From Candidatus Saccharimonadota bacterium (GTDB lineage: Bacteria > Patescibacteriota > Saccharimonadia > Saccharimonadales > Saccharimonadaceae), in NCBI GenBank assembly GCA_017404515.1, contig JAFRCG010000017.1, forward strand, positions 1 through 44,787: DNA of 44,787 nucleotides, read 5' to 3'. The notes beneath the pieces are model-generated. The model made no database searches. It was not told the origin of the DNA and saw only the letters and a list, made by a program, of their open reading frames with translations. Below are positions 35,716 through 44,447 of this stretch, one piece after another (positions within the stretch are counted from its first letter, which is position 1; the number at the start of each line of letters is the position of its first letter). The position numbers and the translations under genes were made by a program.

Positions 35716-36558
35716 CTATTTTGCGCCACAAACGACATTATTGGCATGGACCCAACCGTCTAGTGATCCGCCATCTAGAAATTCTCCTGGATTAGGTGCA
35801 ACGCGTACGATTCCGCCTTTTTTGATAAACGAATCGATTGGGTCGGTCACTAAATATTCTTGATCCTGTGGGCCAAAATCGTGAGTGTTGACATATTCAA
35901 TAATTTCTTGAAGCAAAGCTGGAGACATAATGTATTTACTAACATTAACTAAGTTGGATGGAGCAGATTTTGGATCTGGTTTCTCCACAATATACTCGAG
36001 ACAACCTTTCTCGTCAGCAGATAAAACACCGTATTTAGAAATATCTTCGCCGGAGATTTCGTTGCCCAAAATAGCACAATCTTCTGGAGATTTAACTGCG
36101 GCAAGTAAAGATTCTGCGGCAGATTCGCCATTTGGGTTCCAAATAAAATCATCACCCATAAAGACAAAGACTGGCTCGTTGATATTGTATTCCGTAACAG
36201 CAAGAGCAATTGGCACGGCAGTGCCATATTTGCTAGATGGGTCTTGGGAAATGTAATGGATTTTGACATTGTCAGGAAGTGTCTTGGCTAATTTGAGACG
36301 GTCAGATTTGCCACGCTCTTCTAGGTATTGATTAAGAGCAATATTGTCTTTGTAAAATTCCCGTACTTGGCAAGGTTCAACATTAGAAATGACCATATAA
36401 ATGTCTGTTACACCAGCAGCAATGAGCTCTTGAACGGAATAATCAACTAGCGGACGATTCCCTACCGGCAACATGGATTTTTCGATAATTTTAGTAATTG
36501 GCAACCTTCTAGTGCCCCAACCAGCAACCGGAATGATGGCTTTGGTGATTTGGCTCAT
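35716..36558 (-). CDS. galU: UTP-glucose-1-phosphate uridylyltransferase
   Basis: Makes UDP-glucose from UTP and glucose-1-phosphate for envelope glycans. The 280 aa show the nucleotidyltransferase start AIIPVAGWGTRRLPITK with IEKSMLPVGNRPLVDY, then QDPSSKYGTAVPIALA, FVFMGDDF, YIVEKP and PQDQEYLVTDPI. AAGGAG precedes the ATG. The gene begins inside the ZIP gene: ATGA is shared (36555-36558), so translation is coupled. It has no promoter of its own that I can see. The murA gene follows downstream with a separate promoter. Confidence 0.94.
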   Translation of the reverse strand: MSQITKAIIPVAGWGTRRLPITKIIEKSMLPVGNRPLVDYSVQELIAAGVTDIYMVISNVEPCQVREFYKDNIALNQYLEERGKSDRLKLAKTLPDNVKIHYISQDPSSKYGTAVPIALAVTEYNINEPVFVFMGDDFIWNPNGESAAESLLAAVKSPEDCAILGNEISGEDISKYGVLSADEKGCLEYIVEKPDPKSAPSNLVNVSKYIMSPALLQEIIEYVNTHDFGPQDQEYLVTDPIDSFIKKGGIVRVAPNPGEFLDGGSLDGWVHANNVVCGAK

Positions 36559-37268
36559 TTTATCTCCTTGATTTTTGGTACGCCCTTCTTAGCGCGTTTC
36601 CTTATTATAGTTATAATACTCCAAATTTCGCCAAGTGCAATATAGATAAAGAATCCGGCGATAAGTGCTAGCAAGCTAGGCAGAACAGAAGACAGGGCGT
36701 CGCCCACAAAATAAGCAATAATAGAAAAAGGCACCAAGATAAGCGCGGAGAAAACTTGCAACTTGATAATGGATTTACGAGGCATCTTGGAACGGACCAT
36801 AATGGAAAAATCGCCAATTTCTTGGGGTATCTCGTGGGCGGCGGTGGCAACAGCGGACAAAATGCCAGTGCCAAGACCAGAGGCAAAAGAGGTGCCAATC
36901 ACAATACCATCCATGGCAGTATGTAGGCTGTCAACAATCAGCATAGCATAGGCCTGCTTTTTGTTTTGAAAATCTTTGTGCTCGCCATGTCGATGAAAAT
37001 GGCCAGCCAGAGCGCCAATGATAAAACAGCTAAATATACCTATAGCAACCAGCAAGGCAACCTGCCAGACTGGAAGCTCCCCATCTTCTAAGACCTCTGG
37101 AATGATGTCACCAAAAGCGGCATAGAGTAAGACTGCGGCTGCAAAGATGGTGCTGTATTTTTGGAAGATTTTGGCAGCCTTGGAATCAGTAAGAAGTAGA
37201 AAACCACCGGAAAGTGACAGAATAGCCGTAACGGCGGTAATCAAAATCATGATGATTAATTCAATCAT
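36555..37268 (-). CDS. ZIP-family metal transporter
   Basis: A membrane carrier for divalent metals, probably zinc. The 237 aa have about seven or eight helices. The metal-binding helix pair is clear: DSLHTAMDGIVIGTSF and TAAHEIPQEIGDF, the ZIP HNxxDG and HEIPQE motifs (here with His-Thr). A His-rich cytoplasmic loop GHFHRHGEHKD lies between helices 3 and 4. TATAAT (37275-37280 complement) ends exactly 6 nt before the ATG, suggesting a leaderless mRNA. It ends in TGA, overlapping the galU start by 4 bp, so both are made from one transcript. Confidence 0.92.
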   Translation of the reverse strand: MIELIIMILITAVTAILSLSGGFLLLTDSKAAKIFQKYSTIFAAAVLLYAAFGDIIPEVLEDGELPVWQVALLVAIGIFSCFIIGALAGHFHRHGEHKDFQNKKQAYAMLIVDSLHTAMDGIVIGTSFASGLGTGILSAVATAAHEIPQEIGDFSIMVRSKMPRKSIIKLQVFSALILVPFSIIAYFVGDALSSVLPSLLALIAGFFIYIALGEIWSIITIIRKRAKKGVPKIKEIK

Positions 37269-37290
37269 ATTAGTATTATACTATCTGATT

Positions 37291-38910
37291 TTAGTTTTCG
37301 TCAATTGTAGTAATCAAAGCCGGGCGCCACTCAGTTGGCAAATCTTCTAGGCCCAAGAATTTGGCGATGGTAGCTGCAATATTGCTAAGGCCGGCGTCTT
37401 CTAGTTTAGCAAAATCGTATTTGTCGTGGTTGTCGGTATTGTCGTAGATGACAAAAGGCACTGGGTTGGTGGTATGCGCGGTTTTGGAATTGCCTTCAGC
37501 ATCAGTTAGTTCTTCGGCATTGCCATGATCGGCAGTGATAATAAGCACCCCACCTAGTCTATCTACCTCTTTGGCAATGCGGGCGAGCTGAATGTCTATA
37601 GCTTCGATAGCGGTAATAGTAGGCTCTAGCTCAGCAAAGTGTCCCACCATATCCCCACCTGGGAAATTGAGACGGACAAAGTTGTATTTATCAAGATTAT
37701 CTATGACAGCATCAGCAATTTCTGCAGATTTCATCCATGGGCGGGTATCAAATGGCTGAGTGTCAGACTCAATTTCGATATGCTCTTCGCCAGGAGCTTT
37801 TTGATAGCTATTGCCATTGAAATAATAGGTAATATGGCCAAATTTGACAGTTTCGGAAACTGCAAGTTGGCGAATGCCGTGTTGGCCAAGGAAAGTATTC
37901 AGGGTTTTGTTTATTGTGATAGGATCTACCAAGCGATGCTCTGGAACATGAGTGTCGGAATTGTATTCGGTAAGACCAGCAAAATAGACATCTGGTTTGC
38001 CATGATGTAAAATGTTGTTTTTGTCGTAATAAGTGCGGTCAAAGAATGAGAAATCGTTGTAGGTCATGGCCATTGCAAATTCAATAGCGCGGTCTGCACG
38101 AAAATCATAATAGATAAAGGTATCGCCATCTTCTACTCTGCCAACCGGCTTGCCGTTTTCAACAATTACAAATGGCGGAATGTACTGATCTTGAATGCCT
38201 GGATCCTTTTCACGGAAAGTATTAATGGCAGAAGTAGCCGAAGTAAAACGGTGATAAGCTTCGCCACAAACAATAGCATCCCAGCCAGCTTTAACTATAT
38301 CCCAATTGCTCTCATAGCGATCTGCTACAAAAACCATACGACCACCACCAGAGGCAATGCGATAGTCTGGATGATCAGTAAATGCAGAGATAAATGCCTC
38401 TAATTCTGAGACATACTGAAGTGCAGATTGAGGTGGTGTGTCACGCCCATCCAAGACAACATGAATACGGATGCGCTTGATTCCTTCTGAATGAGCCTGC
38501 TCAATCATGCGCTCAAGATGATAGATGCTACTATGAACATTCCCATCAGAGAAAATACCAGCAAAGTGGAGCGTGGAATTATTCTGCTTGGTACGCTCAA
38601 TGACCTCGGTCCAAGCTTCTGACTGCCAAATTCTACCAGTATTGATTGCTTCGTTAATCTGGGCGACACCTTGTTTGATTATCTGTCCAGCGCCAATAGC
38701 GTTGTGACCGACTTCGGAATTACCCATATCGCCTGGCAAAATACCAACAGCTTCACCGGAAGCAGCAAGGCTGATAGTCTTGTAATTACCGACTGCATAA
38801 TTCAAAAATTCTGTATGGGCTTGTTTGACAGCATTACCAACTAAATCCCGGCGCAAGCCTACACCGTCGAGCACTGCAAGAACTACTGGCCCATTATAAT
38901 CTAATTTCAT
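37291..38910 (-). CDS. gpmI: 2,3-bisphosphoglycerate-independent phosphoglycerate mutase
   Basis: Interconverts 3- and 2-phosphoglycerate in glycolysis, needing manganese. The 539 aa are of the long form. Metal ligand Asp15 is in VLDGVG; the phosphoserine is Ser65 in GNSEVGHNAIGAG; VVLDGRDTPPQSAL, FYDFRADRAIEFA-like YDFRADRAI, LTEYNSD and ITADHGNAEEL are the further active-site segments. AAGGAG lies 12 nt before the ATG; TGTTATAAT lies further upstream. Only 22 bp separate it from the ZIP gene start, which has its own promoter. Confidence 0.96.
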   Translation of the reverse strand: MKLDYNGPVVLAVLDGVGLRRDLVGNAVKQAHTEFLNYAVGNYKTISLAASGEAVGILPGDMGNSEVGHNAIGAGQIIKQGVAQINEAINTGRIWQSEAWTEVIERTKQNNSTLHFAGIFSDGNVHSSIYHLERMIEQAHSEGIKRIRIHVVLDGRDTPPQSALQYVSELEAFISAFTDHPDYRIASGGGRMVFVADRYESNWDIVKAGWDAIVCGEAYHRFTSATSAINTFREKDPGIQDQYIPPFVIVENGKPVGRVEDGDTFIYYDFRADRAIEFAMAMTYNDFSFFDRTYYDKNNILHHGKPDVYFAGLTEYNSDTHVPEHRLVDPITINKTLNTFLGQHGIRQLAVSETVKFGHITYYFNGNSYQKAPGEEHIEIESDTQPFDTRPWMKSAEIADAVIDNLDKYNFVRLNFPGGDMVGHFAELEPTITAIEAIDIQLARIAKEVDRLGGVLIITADHGNAEELTDAEGNSKTAHTTNPVPFVIYDNTDNHDKYDFAKLEDAGLSNIAATIAKFLGLEDLPTEWRPALITTIDEN

Positions 38911-39006
38911 AAGTGTTGCCCACTCCTTTAGTTATTTACTTGTATACATTATAACATAGTTAGAGAAGACGGCGAAGTATTTTCCAGAAATTGTCTAAAG
39001 AAAATA

Positions 39007-40284
39007 CTATGCCGGCCTACCAAGTAGCTGGAACATATTTTGTTTGTAGGTCTCTACCCCTGGTTGGTCGAATGGATTGACGCCACTGATTTTAGCGGAA
39101 ATTGCACAAGATAGCTCAAAGAAATAAATAAGCTCACCAATAGTGCTGGCGGACAAATTTGGAATTTCTATCTCTAGAACTGGGATACCGCCTAGACGAT
39201 GCGCCCTAACGGTAGCTTCTAGAGCCTTTTGGTTGATAGCGTCTAAATTGTTTCCGGCTAAATAGTTGAGACCATCAAGATTTGCTGGATCATTTGGCAC
39301 GACAATGGAGCGTTGAGTTGGCGTTGTAATTTTTACAACGGTTTCAAAGAGGTTACGCCTGCCCTGTTGGATATATTGCCCCATAGAGTGCAAATCTGTA
39401 GTATAGACTACCGAAGCTGGGAAAATGCCTTGGTTTTGTTTGCCTTCTGATTCTCCAAAAAGCTGCTTCCACCACTCGTTAAAAGTGGCTAGGCGTGGAT
39501 CAAAAGTGGCCAGAATTTCTGTTTCCCTGCCCTGTTCGCGATAAAGATTTTGACGGATGATAGCATAGCGGGCAGCCTCTCTGGCGGTGGAAGCTGAGGT
39601 ATCCACCGTAGCGGCGCTCATAGTAGTAGCAAATTCCGTATCTACACCAATGGAAGCCTTGCGCGCACTGTCTAGGAGCTCAGTAATATTAACTCCGGCC
39701 ACTGCCATAGGTAGCAATCCCACAGCGGTCAAGACCGAATAACGACCACCAATATTATTAGGGATGACAAAACGCTGGTAGCCATTCTTGACTGCTTCAT
39801 CATGCAGAGCGCCCTTTTCCGCGTCGGTAGTGACATAGATTCTTTCTTTGGCACCTTTTTCTCCGTATTTGGAAAGTAGTGCCGCCTTTAGGATGCGGAA
39901 AGCGAGTGCCGGCTCTAAAGTGGTTCCAGATTTAGAAATGACATTGATGGAGAAATCGTGATTGCCGATTTCGGCAGAGAGACGGTTGATTTCGGCAGAG
40001 CTGATAGAATTTCCGGCATAGACAACTTTAGTGCGAGAAGTATTGCCTAGCGCATCAATGACGGCTTTGTGCCCAAGATAAGAACCACCGATACCTATGC
40101 AAATAAGATAATCGGAATCACTATTGATTTTGGTAGCTGCTTGGCCAATACGAGTGAACTCGTCTTGATCCACTGGGACTGTAAGCCAGCCAGACATGGG
40201 ATCGGTCTTGATTTCGGCTAATGCCCGTTCTGCAGCGGAAAAATCGGAAACATGCAAAGTGGTATCAGTGAGAAATTTTATCAT
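39007..40284 (-). CDS. pgi: Glucose-6-phosphate isomerase
   Basis: Interconverts glucose-6-phosphate and fructose-6-phosphate. The 425 aa are the short bacterial type. Seen motifs: GIGGSYLGHKAVIDAL, VISKSGTTLEPALAF, NIGGRYSVLTAVGLLP and GNNLDAINQKALEA, with the FGESEGKQNQGIFPASVVYTTDLHS segment split around the active site. GGAGG precedes the ATG; two TATAAT boxes lie upstream. A 9-bp stem at 38976-39008 overlaps the stop and has no T tract, so it is not a clear terminator. Confidence 0.95.
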   Translation of the reverse strand: MIKFLTDTTLHVSDFSAAERALAEIKTDPMSGWLTVPVDQDEFTRIGQAATKINSDSDYLICIGIGGSYLGHKAVIDALGNTSRTKVVYAGNSISSAEINRLSAEIGNHDFSINVISKSGTTLEPALAFRILKAALLSKYGEKGAKERIYVTTDAEKGALHDEAVKNGYQRFVIPNNIGGRYSVLTAVGLLPMAVAGVNITELLDSARKASIGVDTEFATTMSAATVDTSASTAREAARYAIIRQNLYREQGRETEILATFDPRLATFNEWWKQLFGESEGKQNQGIFPASVVYTTDLHSMGQYIQQGRRNLFETVVKITTPTQRSIVVPNDPANLDGLNYLAGNNLDAINQKALEATVRAHRLGGIPVLEIEIPNLSASTIGELIYFFELSCAISAKISGVNPFDQPGVETYKQNMFQLLGRPA

Positions 40285-40309
40285 TTTACCTCCAGAATTA
40301 TACTATATA

Positions 40310-41023
40310 TTATATACCAATTGCGGGCTCTGTTGGGCATTTTTCTAAAATACCATAAATGGCATCGTGCTCAGCTTGCGTCACCCAAAGATGATACTTA
40401 TATTTGACGGAAACTTGGCGGGCTACATATTGGCAGCGAAAAAGTTTGTTTGGCGGAAGCCAGGTGGCGGCATCACCATCAGACTTTTGTTGGTTAGCGG
40501 AGCTATCAACGGCGATAAGGTTAAGTGGATCAGTAGCAAGCTGGTAGCGCTCTTCCTTAGACTGATACTGAGCGCCTTTTTGCCAGGCATCAGAAAGAGC
40601 CACAATATGATCAATCTGAATCTTAGAACTAAAATCTGATTTTTGATAGAAAGTCATAGTGTTTCCGGTATAAGACTCTGTAAAAGTGCCAGAGACTACA
40701 TTACAATTATCATCTAGCACCGCAGAATCTCCCACCTCGCGCTTGATGATGATTTGACGAAGGCTACAGCCATCAATGTTTGGCCAGCTACTATAAAATT
40801 CCGTACGAGCATAGCCAGTTTTAGGAGCGCGACCTTTGATGTCTAATTTTTCTAAAACGGCCAGCGCGGAGTTTTCCGCTGGAGTTTCCGAAGTGACACC
40901 AAGCGGCTCTACACTGGTAATTTCTGTTTCGTAGCTGCTGGAATTAATAATTATCCAGCCAAGCACAGCGACAACAAAAGCAATGATGGAAATAAGCCGA
41001 CGAGAACGATGCGAAACTTTCAT
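40310..41023 (-). CDS. Membrane-anchored extracellular HNH nuclease (DUF1524/GmrSD-like)
   Basis: Probably cuts DNA outside the cell. The 237 aa have a basic N-terminus and one membrane helix (about 9-28), a linker, then an HNH domain (about 60-230). The catalytic pattern is IDHIVALSDAWQKG (Asp138, His139), DPLNLIAVDSSANQQKSDGDAATWLPPNK (Asn168, Asn177, Lys180, Asp182) and four cysteines that may form disulfides (86, 107, 197, 229). Secretion and this motif are typical of nucleases that feed on or process environmental DNA. The start is the first Met and has no Shine-Dalgarno; a GATAAT sits 2 nt upstream. Confidence 0.85.
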   Translation of the reverse strand: MKVSHRSRRLISIIAFVVAVLGWIIINSSSYETEITSVEPLGVTSETPAENSALAVLEKLDIKGRAPKTGYARTEFYSSWPNIDGCSLRQIIIKREVGDSAVLDDNCNVVSGTFTESYTGNTMTFYQKSDFSSKIQIDHIVALSDAWQKGAQYQSKEERYQLATDPLNLIAVDSSANQQKSDGDAATWLPPNKLFRCQYVARQVSVKYKYHLWVTQAEHDAIYGILEKCPTEPAIGI

Positions 41024-41079
41024 AGATTATCCCATTAGTAGCACATCTTGCTAACCTATCCAAGCACTAGCTCGATAAA

Positions 41080-42183
41080 TTATTTATCGTCTAGAGAATC
41101 AAGACCTGGCAGAGCTTCTCCACAGAGGAGTTCTAGTGCGGCACCACCACCGGTAGAAATGAGACCATACTCTAGGCTAGAATCAGTTTTTTGGAGACCC
41201 TCAACAAAGCCGGTGGTATCTCCGCCACAAATAACCGAATAGATTTCTGGGTGGTGACCAAGGTATTCGGCTAGAGCCGTAGAACCTTTGGCGTAATCTG
41301 GATTTTCTACTAAGCCTAGAGTACCATTCCAAAGCACAGTTTTGGCAGAAGACAGCAAATCCAATATTTCTTTGATGGAAGCATCAGCCACATCTAGCTT
41401 GGCGCCAGATTCATCCGTAACAAAATCTGAGGCAATGTAAATTTTGTCTGTATTTCCTACCGTCTTGGTTAGATCTTCTACTTGGTGGTCTGCGATATCA
41501 GCGGCAATTTTGCCACCAACGATGATTTTGTCTGCTAATGGAAGTAGCTTTTTGATTAGCGGCTCTTTGTCTTCTACTTTGGCTCCACCAATAATGACAA
41601 TGAATGGGTGGGTAGGATTGGTGATTAACTTAGAAAGAGATGTCACTTCTTTTTCTAGGAGTGGGCCAGCAATAGAGGCTAGCTCTGAGGTGATAGCAGA
41701 AGTGGAAGCGTGTGCGCGGTGAATGACGGCAAATCCATCTTGGACAAAGATGTCTGCGTGGGTGGATTCAGCGATTTCTCTAGCAAATTCTGAGGAATTA
41801 GACTCTTCGCCAGCAAAGAAACGGAGGTTTTCTAAAAGTAAAATTCCACCAACTGGCAGCTTTTCTACGGCGTCTTCTACATCTGGGCCGGAAACATCAT
41901 TAACAAAGAAAACTTTGCGTTCTGGCAAGAGGTCTTTGAGACGCTCGGCAACTGGAGCTAGGGATAAATCTGGCTTTTTCTCTCCTTTAGGGCGTCCTAA
42001 GTGAGATATTAAAATAATGCGGCGAGCACCTTTTTTCTCTAATAACTCTAGAGTAGGGATAGTTTCGCGGATGCGTAAATCATCTGTGATTTGACCATCT
42101 TTGATTGGTACATTGTAATCTACGCGTACCAAAACGGTTTGCCCACGAACATTAGCGTCTTTTAGACTCTGCTTATTAAACAT
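41080..42183 (-). CDS. pgk: Phosphoglycerate kinase
   Basis: Makes ATP from 1,3-bisphosphoglycerate. The 367 aa are shorter than the usual 390-415. VLVRVDYNVPIKDG, ISHLGRPKGEKKPDLSL and RAHASTSAI are the substrate-binding segments, GGAKVEDK the nucleotide-binding one, and the C-terminal GGGDTTGFVEGL followed by ISTGGGAALELL is the phosphate loop. The usual DAFGTAHR is DGFAVIHR. The deletion lies in the helical part of the N-domain as judged by eye. GGAGG precedes the ATG. It is followed upstream by pyk with a 26-bp gap. Confidence 0.95.
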   Translation of the reverse strand: MFNKQSLKDANVRGQTVLVRVDYNVPIKDGQITDDLRIRETIPTLELLEKKGARRIILISHLGRPKGEKKPDLSLAPVAERLKDLLPERKVFFVNDVSGPDVEDAVEKLPVGGILLLENLRFFAGEESNSSEFAREIAESTHADIFVQDGFAVIHRAHASTSAITSELASIAGPLLEKEVTSLSKLITNPTHPFIVIIGGAKVEDKEPLIKKLLPLADKIIVGGKIAADIADHQVEDLTKTVGNTDKIYIASDFVTDESGAKLDVADASIKEILDLLSSAKTVLWNGTLGLVENPDYAKGSTALAEYLGHHPEIYSVICGGDTTGFVEGLQKTDSSLEYGLISTGGGAALELLCGEALPGLDSLDDK

Positions 42184-42209
42184 AATACCTCCATAAAATA
42201 TATTATATA

Positions 42210-43643
42210 CTAGATGCGCACAATTTTGATAGTGTCTGTGCCACCAGCGATATCTTTATGCCCAGAAATAATAACTGCCAAAATATCTTGCTTGTCTTCT
42301 CTAATTTGCAGATAGCCGGAATCTTTGAGCTCTTGCGCTAGCTCTAGACCGTATCGTTCGGAATATGGACGGACAAAGGCGGAATTAGCATAAGTAAGCG
42401 CAAGCTGACCTGCTACCCTGGCGTTACTGGTAACTGTGACGATTGGCAAAGTAGGCCGTTGGGAAGCAATGGCAGCAGCGGTAGCACCTGTAGCAGTCTG
42501 ACAAACGATGACATCAGCATCGATTTTTTCGGCCAAGCGCACTACGCCATCAGCGATAGCATCGTAATTTTTGCGAGCACCAGTAACTTCATTGTTGATT
42601 GGCGAAACATGGGAGTGATTCTGAGTGTAGAGAATTACCTTTTTCATGGCCTTGACGGCTTCTACGGGATATTTGCCATTGGCGGTTTCGTCTGAGAGCA
42701 TCACAGCATCAGCTCCCTGAATAACAGCGTTAGCTACATCGGAGACCTCGGCACGGGTTGGCTCTGGATTTTCCACCATAGAGCCCATCATCTGAGTAGC
42801 TACGATGCAGAGCTTGGAATGCTCGCGACACATAGCAATAAGTTTTCGCTGGACAATAGGCACAACTTCTGCACCGGCTTCTACAGCCATATCGCCACGA
42901 GCGACCATTATACCATCGGTAGCCCTGACAATAGCTTCCATAGTTTCGTCGGACTCGATGGCCTTTTTGGTTTCTATCTTAGCAATGATCTGAGCGGTGG
43001 AACCGTGAGACAATAAGATCTGACGGAGTTTTTCAATATCTTCGGCAGATTGGACAAAAGAAAGGGCAACATAATCAAAATCACGAGATGCGCCAAATTC
43101 AATATCTGCCATGTCTTTTTCGGTGATAATGTCACCACCGAAATCAGTATCTGGAAGATTGAGACCTTTGTGGCTCATAATGAAGCCGTCATTTTCTACC
43201 TTAACTTTGATGGCGGTGTCAGAGACAATTGCTGTAACATGGGCTTTGATTTTGCCGTCAAACATCGAAATCGGCTCATCAACTTTGACTTTTTCGGCAA
43301 GGTTGTATTGAACTGGAATAATATTGCTGCCATCGTGCTCGGTGATACCATGATCTAAGATTAGCTCATCGCCGGTATGGACATCCATGTGGTTTCCTTT
43401 GATGTCACCAAGGCGAATCTTAGGCCCTTGGAGATCCTGCAAGATAGCAACAGAACGGCCTTTTTTGGCGGCAGCTTTTCTGATCCATTCGATTTGCTGA
43501 TCGCGTTCAGTGTATTCGCCGTGAGAAAAATTTAGGCGACAACCATTAACGCCAGCCATAATTAATTCTTCGATCTTCTCTTCTGAGAAAGTAGCAGGGC
43601 CAACAGTGGCAAGGATTTTAGTGCGTTTAAACAATTTACTCAT
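42210..43643 (-). CDS. pyk: Pyruvate kinase
   Basis: Converts phosphoenolpyruvate and ADP to pyruvate and ATP. The 477 aa have the N-terminal TKILATVGPATFSEEKIEELI, the catalytic barrel with RLNFSHGEYTE, QDLQGPKIRLGD, IAKIETKKAIES and the GIMVARGDMAVEAG signature, QMMGSMVENPEPTRAEVSDVANAVIQG, and a C-terminal domain ending near KIVRI. A TAAAAT box lies 7 nt before the ATG, suggesting a leaderless mRNA. It lies upstream of pgk on the same strand. Confidence 0.96.
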   Translation of the reverse strand: MSKLFKRTKILATVGPATFSEEKIEELIMAGVNGCRLNFSHGEYTERDQQIEWIRKAAAKKGRSVAILQDLQGPKIRLGDIKGNHMDVHTGDELILDHGITEHDGSNIIPVQYNLAEKVKVDEPISMFDGKIKAHVTAIVSDTAIKVKVENDGFIMSHKGLNLPDTDFGGDIITEKDMADIEFGASRDFDYVALSFVQSAEDIEKLRQILLSHGSTAQIIAKIETKKAIESDETMEAIVRATDGIMVARGDMAVEAGAEVVPIVQRKLIAMCREHSKLCIVATQMMGSMVENPEPTRAEVSDVANAVIQGADAVMLSDETANGKYPVEAVKAMKKVILYTQNHSHVSPINNEVTGARKNYDAIADGVVRLAEKIDADVIVCQTATGATAAAIASQRPTLPIVTVTSNARVAGQLALTYANSAFVRPYSERYGLELAQELKDSGYLQIREDKQDILAVIISGHKDIAGGTDTIKIVRI

Positions 43644-43712
43644 ATCTATTATTTTATCATAAAAAGTTTAATTCTAAAGTTTTTATGGTAAAATAGAGAC
43701 AGTAAAGAATTT

Positions 43713-44216
43713 ATGGCAAAGAAGAGAAAGAATCAGCTAAAGAGATACTACTCGTATCCAGAAAAACCGGAGCCGTTGAATTTTCCGATTGAACCAATCG
43801 CTCACAAGTTTGCAGTGGGGGTGATTTGCTTGTGCTTGGTGCTAGTGCTGGGAAATATGATTGCGCATTTCATCTTTGATCCAGAGCGCGCAGCCAAGCG
43901 TGAGATGGAAAGTTTGGCCAAAGATTACTATGAGAACTATTATTATGATAATTTTACCGCCAACATACCTGAGGATGAACTAGAGATTGCCTTTATGACT
44001 TATGCAGATTATGGTTTTCCACCAGTTTATCTGAGACAACTTTTACTTTTTGACGATGAACGACATGCGGATTCCAGAAGCTATTTTACGGGGCAATATT
44101 TCTGTAATACCAATCATACCGCGGTGACTTTTGTACCACATGCGCCATACGGCAAGACGGATTATACCGCCAAATACGAATACGAGTGTGAGTGGGATAC
44201 TACACATAGAAAGTAG
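43713..44216 (+). CDS. Small single-span membrane protein
   Basis: Not recognised. The 167 aa begin with a basic patch (MAKKRKNQLKRYYSYPEKP), have one membrane helix (about 31-53) and a Tyr/Glu/Asp-rich external domain with two cysteines (about 130 and 160) that could pair. A TGGTAAAAT box lies about 18 nt before the ATG; no good ribosome site is visible. It is divergent from pyk, and the next gene on its strand is tRNA-Glu. Confidence 0.7.
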   Translation: MAKKRKNQLKRYYSYPEKPEPLNFPIEPIAHKFAVGVICLCLVLVLGNMIAHFIFDPERAAKREMESLAKDYYENYYYDNFTANIPEDELEIAFMTYADYGFPPVYLRQLLLFDDERHADSRSYFTGQYFCNTNHTAVTFVPHAPYGKTDYTAKYEYECEWDTTHRK

Positions 44217-44217
44217 C

Positions 44218-44246
44218 TTGCTAAAAACACATAAATCTGATAAAAT
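44218..44246 (+). promoter_or_regulatory. Promoter of tRNA-Glu
   Basis: TTGCTA (44218-44223), 17-bp spacer, TAAAAT (44241-44246), 8 bp before the tRNA. Confidence 0.65.
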
Positions 44247-44254
44247 AAATGCAA

Positions 44255-44329
44255 GGTCTCGTAGTATAACGGTTAGTACAACGGGTTTTCATCCCGTCAA
44301 TAGGAGTTCGACTCTCCTCGAGATCACCA
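44255..44329 (+). tRNA. tRNA-Glu (anticodon TTC)
   Basis: 75 nt. Acceptor GGTCTCG pairs with CGAGATC (one G-T pair), followed by A and an encoded CCA. Anticodon stem ACGGG/CCCGT closes loop TTTTCAT, giving TTC. The D-arm and the GAGTTCGACTC T-arm are present. Confidence 0.96.
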
Positions 44330-44333
44330 AGTA

Positions 44334-44362
44334 TTGACATTTTCCGTAAAGTGTGATATAAT
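44334..44362 (+). promoter_or_regulatory. Perfect consensus sigma-70 promoter
   Basis: TTGACA (44334-44339), 17-bp spacer, TATAAT (44357-44362). Transcription would start near 44369, at the foot of a terminator hairpin, so no gene follows. Confidence 0.75.
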
Positions 44363-44370
44363 AAAAAATA

Positions 44371-44391
44371 GAGCCATTTGGCTCCTTTTTT
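44371..44391. terminator. Bidirectional hairpin terminator
   Basis: GAGCC pairs with GGCTC over ATTT, with a T run on the plus strand and a TATTTTTT run on the minus strand. It serves as a second terminator for the pyrophosphatase gene and ends any plus-strand transcript from the promoter beside it. Confidence 0.8.
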
Positions 44392-44395
44392 ATGC

Positions 44396-44425
44396 AAAAA
44401 AATACCCCCGGAATAAACCGGGGGC
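44396..44425 (-). terminator. Rho-independent terminator of the pyrophosphatase gene
   Basis: CCCCCGG (44405-44411) pairs with CCGGGGG (44418-44424), followed on the minus strand by seven T residues. It lies 23 bp past the stop. Confidence 0.88.
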
Positions 44426-44447
44426 TTTCTAAGGAGTATTTATTTGG

